In this document: piece by piece, positions 18,653-23,281 of the stretch
Layout: every line of letters begins with the position of its first letter
How positions within the stretch are numbered: position 1 is the first letter of the stretch
Assembly: GCA_023375785.1 (NCBI GenBank)
Contig: SZWC01002435.1
Span: 184,613-207,893, forward strand
Direction: 5' to 3'
Length of the DNA: 23,281 bases
Source: Penium margaritaceum
Lineage: Eukaryota > Streptophyta > Zygnematophyceae > Desmidiales > Peniaceae
Position numbers and translations under genes: made by a program
Notes under the pieces: model-generated
Database searches by the model: none
What the model was told of the DNA's origin: nothing
The model's input: the letters and a program-made list of their open reading frames with translations, nothing else

Positions 18653-18688
18653 GGACAGGAAGTGCAGCTCGAGCTGCACTTCCTGTCC
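18653..18688. repeat. 36-bp perfect palindrome
   Basis: The 18-base arms GGACAGGAAGTGCAGCTC and GAGCTGCACTTCCTGTCC are exact reverse complements with no spacer, centred on CTCGAG. The next bases on both sides (a and a) no longer pair. It sits between the gag relic and the protease of the gypsy, where the gag zinc-knuckle region is missing. Confidence 0.95.
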
Positions 18689-19115
18689 AAGCAGTAGAAT
18701 CAGCAATGGCTGAAGCCGTTGCCTAGCCCCCAGCCCATCCGGCAACCCAGAGGTGAGTTCTGCCGACACATTGCCGGCCACCACTGCAGCGCCATTCCGC
18801 TGAGCAGTGTAGGTGCATACTTCAGTCCAGTGGCATCTTCTCCCATGAAACGCCAAACGCTGTGAAGTATTGGTTCACCGTAAAGAGCCACTCCCGCGCA
18901 CTAACCTTGCCAGTGTAGAACTCTGGCTCCTTCGACTTGGGCCGCCAAAAGGCAGGTGTGAATGCCAATACGACACTCTCCAACGCACTGCTCCCTTGGT
19001 CGACATACCTCGCCTCCACATGCGCATGCAGCTGCTAGTTCTCTTGACGCAACATGTCAAGTGCACACCGGATCTCCTCCATGAGGAAAGCCTGGTTGTA
19101 TGCTCCTGCTACCAT
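18689..19115 (-). pseudogene. Gypsy G gag relic
   Basis: A plausible start Met is at 19115 (MVAGAYNQAFLMEEIRCALD). The frame continues LDMLREN-like helix, a TAG at 19037-19035 where Gln is probable, then EARYVDQGSSALES, FWRPKSKEPEFYTGKVSARE and WLFTVNQYFTAFGV, a typical gypsy gag core, to a TGA at 18824-18822. A frame-shifted SGMALQWWPAMC follows. No zinc knuckle is found and the domain ends abruptly at the 36-bp palindrome, so a large part of the gag C-terminus is deleted. Confidence 0.75.
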
Positions 19116-19210
19116 GCTTCAGGTTGTGACGAAAAACATCTGGCCAAACGTAGTTGTGGCAGATCTACTGCCTCAATTTGCTCCGAGCAAAGCCAAGCAA
19201 ATGTCCACGC
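19116..19210 (-). other. Gypsy G leader
   Basis: About 95 bases lie between the primer-binding site and the first gag Met on the - strand. No motif is recognised. A short leader is normal for chromoviruses. Confidence 0.5.
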
Positions 19211-19222
19211 GCTCTCATACCA
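19211..19222 (-). promoter_or_regulatory. Gypsy G primer-binding site (tRNA-iMet 3' end)
   Basis: On the - strand TGGTATGAGAGC follows the 5' LTR after two bases. It matches the plant iMet primer site TGGTATCAGAGC at 11 of 12 positions. This identifies the 5' end of G and supports a plant-type host. Confidence 0.88.
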
Positions 19223-19224
19223 AA

Positions 19225-20135
19225 TGTGAACTGAGGGACGCCCGGAGTGACAGTCACATGCCTAGTCCTTGCGATAAACTTCTCAATCCTTGACCCTTTG
19301 GTGTGTGGGTCAACCCTTGAGATGAAGTACGACACTCTCCTAGCAGCAAGACCGCTACTAGTTACCGAGGTTCCCGTCGTACAATTCTCATGACGGTGTT
19401 TGCACCGGTGTGCTGCACCAGACTTATAGGATCAAATGGATGAGTGCAAGGCAATACTTGGAGAGTTTGGCAAGAAATGAAACCTTTGACTTGACAGATC
19501 AGTACAAAGAACTTTACAAAGTCTTTGGATAAGATTGGCATGCCTAGAGCAACCCCTGGGCTTCCTTCTATACAAGTCCGTATGAGCCAGCCAAGAGACC
19601 CTTGGCGCTCTGAAGCCCTCCACTGATGTACAAGTACGTGAATAGCATCATATAGTACGCATTGCGAGCTTTCCAAAACACCAAAGAACGTCTCTATCCG
19701 TGGAGAAACGATTGAGTCATGGCCGTTTAAGTGCTTCACACGTTACTGTAGCTCGCTGTACCGCCAGCGGGATTCACGGACACCCAAAGCGCCCTTGTCT
19801 ACGAATGCAGCTCCAGCCGTCATCCCGAAGTGCCCATGGACCTCAATGAACCTTGTCTCATTGGCTAAGCATCCACCAAAGGGCGCTTTGGCTGCAATGA
19901 ACAAGAAAGTCGCTCTGCCTTGCTTATGGTCAAACGAATACGTCCCATGTTTTCTGGAGGCGCACCTCCAGAAAACAGGACACGGCCATATCTTTCTCGT
20001 CCCTGCACTGAATGACCCGGTTTTTGGGTCAAATTCACACCAGTTTTCAAGTAAAATACGATGGGCACATCAAAAGATGCATGTGATATCGGTATGATGA
20101 TGTGATGACCAATTCGAACGATGGCACCCATAGCA
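19225..20135 (-). repeat. Gypsy G 5' LTR (right copy)
   Basis: This is a direct repeat of 1769-2670, 911 bp, starting TGTGAACTGAGGGAC and ending near CCCATAGCA. It holds a 13-bp hairpin with a 4-base loop at 19948-19977 (arms tgttttctggagg and cctccagaaaaca) that is largely decayed in the other copy (around 2488-2515). The block cggccatatctttctcg lies at 19983. Confidence 0.88.
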
Positions 20136-20140
20136 CAGAC
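20136..20140. repeat. Target-site duplication of gypsy G, right copy
   Basis: cagac follows the right gypsy LTR and pairs with cagat at 1764-1768, with one transition. Confidence 0.7.
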
Positions 20141-20350
20141 CCACTGGCCTCAACATATTTGGATTTGTTGTCAGTGTTGTCCACCCCCACTCAAAAGTGG
20201 GTTATGCACTCATTGCACATGATTTCCACAATGACCTCAATGCCTCTATCCCAAGCTATGTTGCTGCATGCTTTGCAGTGGACAGACATCCCACACTACC
20301 ACCACAGCCTTCCACAGTTCGGCGCGCTCAATAGACAGCTGATGCTTTCA
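20141..20350 (+). pseudogene. Copia C linker end before RT
   Basis: This continues the copia C linker from 1768 once G is removed. One frame reads VHPHSKVGYALIAHDFHNDL and later LPPQPSTVRRAQ, followed by a stop just before the RT entry. The pattern fits the variable region ahead of copia RT. Confidence 0.55.
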
Positions 20351-20960
20351 TTTGAGAAAAGGCCATGCAGGAGGATTTGAGTGCTCTCAAGGAGCATGAT
20401 TGCTCAAAGCTTATGAACATTCCAACGGGCCACAGAGCTGTCTCAGCTGGCTAGGTCCTTCAACAAATTCTGAAGCATCATGGCAAGGTTGACCAATACA
20501 AGGCTCGCGTGACTGTAAAAGGATTCTATTAGATTCGTTGGATTGACTTTGAGGAGACGTTCATTCAACTCGAGTGGTACACTATCGCTCGCACACTTTT
20601 TAGCCTCATCGCACAGCATGATGGGGAACTGGAGCAGATGGACGTCAACAATGCATTCCTTTATGGAGGTCTGAGTGAAGAGATCTACATGATACAGGCA
20701 CTGGGTTTCACTTATGGCACAAACAAGTCCTGGTGGATGTGAAAGATTATGTACGAGCTCATGCATTTGCCGTACTACTGGAACATGGAGATCTCTTCTA
20801 CTCTTGAGAGAAGTGGCCATTACTACAGTAATGTTAACCCAGTGCTCTTTCTAAGTGCTTTTTCCGAGCCCTTTGTGGCCACCCTCATCTACAACAATGA
20901 CCTTCTCATTCCCTCCCAATCCCACTGCCATCCAGTCGGTCAAGACCCTTCTGTAGTCAA
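20351..20960 (+). pseudogene. Copia C reverse transcriptase relic
   Basis: The + strand codes EKAMQEDLSALKEHD, GKVDQYKARVTVKGFY, DFEETFIQL, ELEQMDVNNAFLYGGLSEEI and MYELMHLPYYWNMEI, which follow the copia RT layout. The catalytic box, normally YVDD, reads YNND (about 20891-20902), so one metal-binding Asp is lost. In-frame stops lie near 20452, 20531 and 20740. It is the most decayed RT of the four elements. Confidence 0.85.
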
Positions 20961-21380
20961 CATGCAAGATTAAGGACTTGAGCCTAGCTTCATTGTTTCT
21001 CACCATGGATTTGGAACGTGATTGTCAGCATTGCAATCTGCATCTGCATCTGGTAGCTTATGTTCGCAGTCTTTGAGAGTGCTTCTCCTCCTTGCTGGTT
21101 GATAACCCCATTGCGTTCACTACAATGAATGCAACAGTACAACGCATGCAAAAATCTCCTGATCAATCGCGGCCCGGGGAGACAGTCGACGTCACCAATT
21201 TCCTTTGCATCATTTGATCTCTCATGAACCTTGCCACCACCACTGAAGTAGATGTGGCCTTCTCGTTCAACTTCTTGGCTCAGTTCTCCTAGCCTTGTTG
21301 GAGGCACTTTGAGGCCACCTTGCGATTTTTCCACTACATGCTCTCTAGAGCGCGTGTAGAAATGTGCTATCGTGCACAAC
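20961..21380 (+). pseudogene. Copia C RT-RNase H connection, degraded
   Basis: This sits between the RT relic and the recognisable RNase H and should hold the RT thumb/connection part. I see only weak resemblance, with many stops on the + strand. An open frame on the - strand (21505-20990) has no recognisable domain. Confidence 0.4.
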
Positions 21381-21794
21381 CCTCTGTGGAAGGCTACACT
21401 AATAGCAACCGGGCACCTGAGACAGATGTACGCAGTCGTACATGATACATATTCCTTGTTGATGGGATTGCTATGGCTTGGAAGACTAGAAAACAAAGAA
21501 TTCATGCTTGCAATTTGAGTGAGGTTGAGTAAATGGCACTCGGCATAGGTACGTGTGAAAATGTGTGGCTTTGTAGCAACTGTGTGTGTCCATCCCCTCC
21601 ATCACTCTGCGGCAACCAGAGCACGAAGGCATAAGCTGAGCACTTTTTGTACGAAGCGCATCAGCATTGAGCATCACTTTGTACGCGAGCGCATTGCTGC
21701 TGAGGATGTTCATGTCGTCTGGGTTGATAGTTGTCAACAGCGTGTAGAATTTCGTACCAAAGCTCTCAACAGTAGCATGTCCAAGGGGGTGTAA
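21381..21794 (+). pseudogene. Copia C RNase H relic
   Basis: Readable pieces are VEGYTNSNRAPETDVRSRT, FLVDGIAMAWKTRKQRIHAC, SEVE-stop-MALG (the EAEYMAL box with a stop), then TKRISIEHHFVRERIAAEDV, HVVWVDSCQQRVEFRTKAL and MSKGV, with the stop taa at 21792-21794. This is the end of a copia polyprotein and closely resembles the end of copia A (KHISVKHHFVHEAVEAG, MSKWV). The first catalytic Asp region reads TNSN. Confidence 0.82.
21781..21789 (+). promoter_or_regulatory. Copia C polypurine tract
   Basis: ccaaggggg is followed directly by TGTAAC, the likely 3' LTR start. Position and sequence match the plus-strand primer of copia elements. Confidence 0.7.
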
Positions 21795-22700
21795 CTACCG
21801 TGTGTGTACTAGTGAAGAGAGTGTAGAGGATAGGATGTTTATGGGGAGATCCCCACGGGACACGCATGCCATGGATGTGGAAGTTGTACTTACGGAAAAG
21901 ACACAACAAAGGGTATCTAGGTAGGGGTAGCGAGCGTATAAGAACCAGTAAGCACACAGCTTGCTCCAAGCATCAAGCCAAGCGAGGCCACACCGCCACC
22001 CGGTGATCGCGCTCGACCTCTTGGCATTAACCAATGGCAGCTACTCACCAATGTTGGTCGTAGGCCGTGCACTAGTGAGTAGCTGGGAAATGTTGCAGCT
22101 CCCCCAAAAAAACCACATGCAATATGAAGCAAACCAACGCAACTAGAGTGTACGAAGTCAAGCCTTCTCTCCATCCAAGCACAATGTTTATGCAAAAAGA
22201 TAGGGTATCATCAGGGTATTCTATGGAGCATCCCTGGAGAGCTTGGTGACAGCCTGGTGAGACTGGTGCCAACGACTTGCTCAAATCTTGTATGAGGAAT
22301 CTCTAGGCGAAGCCATGGCCACTCAATCTCCTATACATGTCTGTTATGGCATGTGGAATGGAGACAAGAGGACATACCATATGTGAGATGCCAGTAATTT
22401 GATGCAACATCAACTACCGGCAGTGCATGTTGTTCGTTTGCCACACGCTCGTGATACCCTTGATTGATGTGACTGAGCTTCTCTTCCTCATGAGTTGTTG
22501 TCGCATGCTGCACGGGCGTGTCTTGTCCTTGCTCTCATGTGTGTGCACCCTGTTCGTCTTCGACTACGGGGGAGCGTTGTCAATTGGGGTGAAACACGCA
22601 AGTGACCTCTTGACTCTATCCACACACGCACACACTGTTGGTTTTTTCGCATCTCTCATTGTGCTCTGTTGTGTCCTCCCAGCTTGTGTACATCGGTGTG
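21790..22700 (+). repeat. Copia C 3' LTR (right end uncertain)
   Basis: The LTR should start at TGTAACTACC directly after the polypurine tract. A TATA-like TATAAGAA at 21937-21944 fits a promoter about 150 bases inside the LTR. No second copy exists in the window, so the end cannot be fixed; it may lie anywhere between about 22450 and 22930. The short open frames inside have no recognisable domain. Confidence 0.55.
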
Positions 22701-22927
22701 CAGATGACTGACGGCGAGACTCGACGCTGATGGAGTGTCGTCCGGTGGAGCCGACGCACGCTGAGGTCTTCTCGCAGTTCGCTGGAGCCTCCTCTCTCCG
22801 GCGACGCGCTCAGCTCCATCGGCAGGCCTCCTCGGCGTTCGTGCTGCCGGCGGTCATTGACACCGCAGTTGCTGCTTGCATGCGTCTAGCGCGTCCCATC
22901 GCGTCTGCATCGTCATGCACTGCCTAG
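22701..22927 (+). other. GC-rich stretch with a short open frame
   Basis: An open frame at 22730-22927 codes 65 residues rich in Ala, Arg and Ser (FSQFAGASSLRRRAQLHRQA). The composition differs from the flanks, being GC-rich. No domain is recognised. It may be part of the copia C LTR, a host exon remnant or another repeat. I would not call it a gene. Confidence 0.3.
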
Positions 22928-22929
22928 GG

Positions 22930-23281
22930 TCCCAGTTGCATGTTGCACGGCCCTGTTTGGCAGCATAAACCATTGTGGGCACTATCTGGGTTTAGGCTGC
23001 CATAACTCCTCGCTACTATTTTTCTAGCAGATTCCGACCGCACGGCTGCGTTCGCAGCGTCGGTATTATGGTATGGTCCAGTTTTCAGGCAAAACGGACG
23101 ACGCCCGGGTTTTGGGCTGTCGGCTGCCTGGCAGGCCTCACCGAGAAAACCTGCCAGCCTGAACTGAGCTATTTTCTGATTGGCTGATGAACTGAGTAAC
23201 AAGCTCTACAGAGCTGGGGGGGGGCCTAGAACTTGGAGGGGTCTCCAATTATTGTTCATTCTTCATTCCTATTCAGTCATT
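22930..23281 (-). repeat. LTR-like fragment, probably a fifth element
   Basis: The block ctgccataactcctcgctac (from 22999) and ccagttttcaggcaaaacg (from 23079) resemble ggccatatctttctcg and ccagttttcaagtaaaat in the gypsy LTR, in the same order and orientation. A hairpin with arms CTGGCAGG and CCTGCCAG lies at 23127-23156, and a 9-G run at about 23216-23224. The end is cut by the window. The assignment to an LTR is inference from shared motifs. Confidence 0.45.

Larger units (their letters stand above)
1769..20135 (-). mobile_element. Ty3/gypsy chromovirus G, interrupted by copia A
   Basis: This LTR retrotransposon is on the - strand with LTRs at 19225-20135 (5') and 1769-2670 (3'), a primer-binding site, gag, PR, RT, RNase H, integrase, GPY/F module, chromodomain and polypurine tract in the Ty3/gypsy order. 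Without copia A its length is about 5.8 kb, normal for chromoviruses apart from a loss in the gag C-terminal region. The 5-bp flanks cagat/cagac mark its insertion into copia C. The ORFs are full of stops and frameshifts, and the RT active site is lost, so it is dead. Confidence 0.9.
976..21789 (+). mobile_element. Copia element C, outermost and 5'-truncated, interrupted
   Basis: This is the oldest layer of the nest, a Ty1/copia element on the + strand. Its 5' LTR, gag, protease and most of integrase are absent from the window. What remains is the integrase C-terminal relic and linker (981-1768), then the linker end, RT, RNase H and polypurine tract (20141-21789). The 18.4 kb between them is the inserted gypsy element G. 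Order PR-IN-RT-RH and the post-integrase motif KAWRFW, shared with copia A, place it in the copia superfamily close to element A. All domains carry stops and frameshifts. The left limit is a guess, because coding similarity simply fades before 981. Confidence 0.8.

Noticed and set aside
20990..21505. 171-codon open frame on the - strand
   Set aside because: It is antisense to the RT-RNase H region of copia C, where + strand RNase H motifs are clear at its right end.
1..23281. A host gene, defence system or other new coding system
   Set aside because: All recognisable coding signal belongs to the four retrotransposons. What remains is LTR, repeat or short unassigned sequence.

Overview
This window looks like intergenic, repeat-filled DNA from a large green-lineage (plant or streptophyte-alga type) nuclear genome. 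I find no intact gene and no gene I can assign to the host. The plant-type call rests on three things: Ty1/copia and Ty3/gypsy chromovirus coding relics, a gypsy primer-binding site that matches the 3' end of plant-type initiator-Met tRNA with one mismatch, and decay that resembles cytosine-methylation damage. The species cannot be read from the sequence.

Nearly everything is one stack of four LTR retrotransposons, each inserted inside the previous one, with strands alternating + / - / + / -. (1) The outermost is copia element C on the + strand: integrase C-terminal relic and linker at 981-1768, then RT, RNase H, polypurine tract and 3' LTR from 20141 onward. (2) A Ty3/gypsy chromovirus, G, on the - strand spans 1769-20135 and interrupts C. 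Its LTRs are 1769-2670 and 19225-20135, flanked by the 5-bp duplication cagat/cagac. Its gag and protease start lie at 19115-18420, and the rest of pol (protease end, RT, RNase H, integrase, GPY/F, chromodomain) at 5846-2586. (3) Copia element A on the + strand (5847-18419) splits the gypsy protease. Its LTRs are about 578 bp each. (4) Copia element B on the - strand (10920-17325) splits the RNase H of A. Its LTRs are 996 and 986 bp, and it is flanked by a perfect GGTCT duplication.

LTR divergence follows the nesting order: B about 5 %, A roughly 15-20 %, G higher with indels. None of the elements can be autonomous. C, A and G have lost catalytic residues (RT YVDD to YNND in C; PR DTGA to NTAA and an integrase Asp to Tyr in A; RT FLDD to FLNK in G). 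B keeps its catalytic motifs but carries about eight in-frame stops, six of them TAG, and at least two frameshifts.

Outside the stack, 19-735 is a tandem array of about 115-bp units that flips orientation near 300. The right end (about 22930-23281) looks like part of another LTR on the - strand. The most interesting non-coding features are the strongly palindromic LTR leader of B, its apparent half-tRNA(iMet) primer site, a 36-bp perfect palindrome at a deletion point in the gypsy, and a short motif shared by LTRs of unrelated elements.
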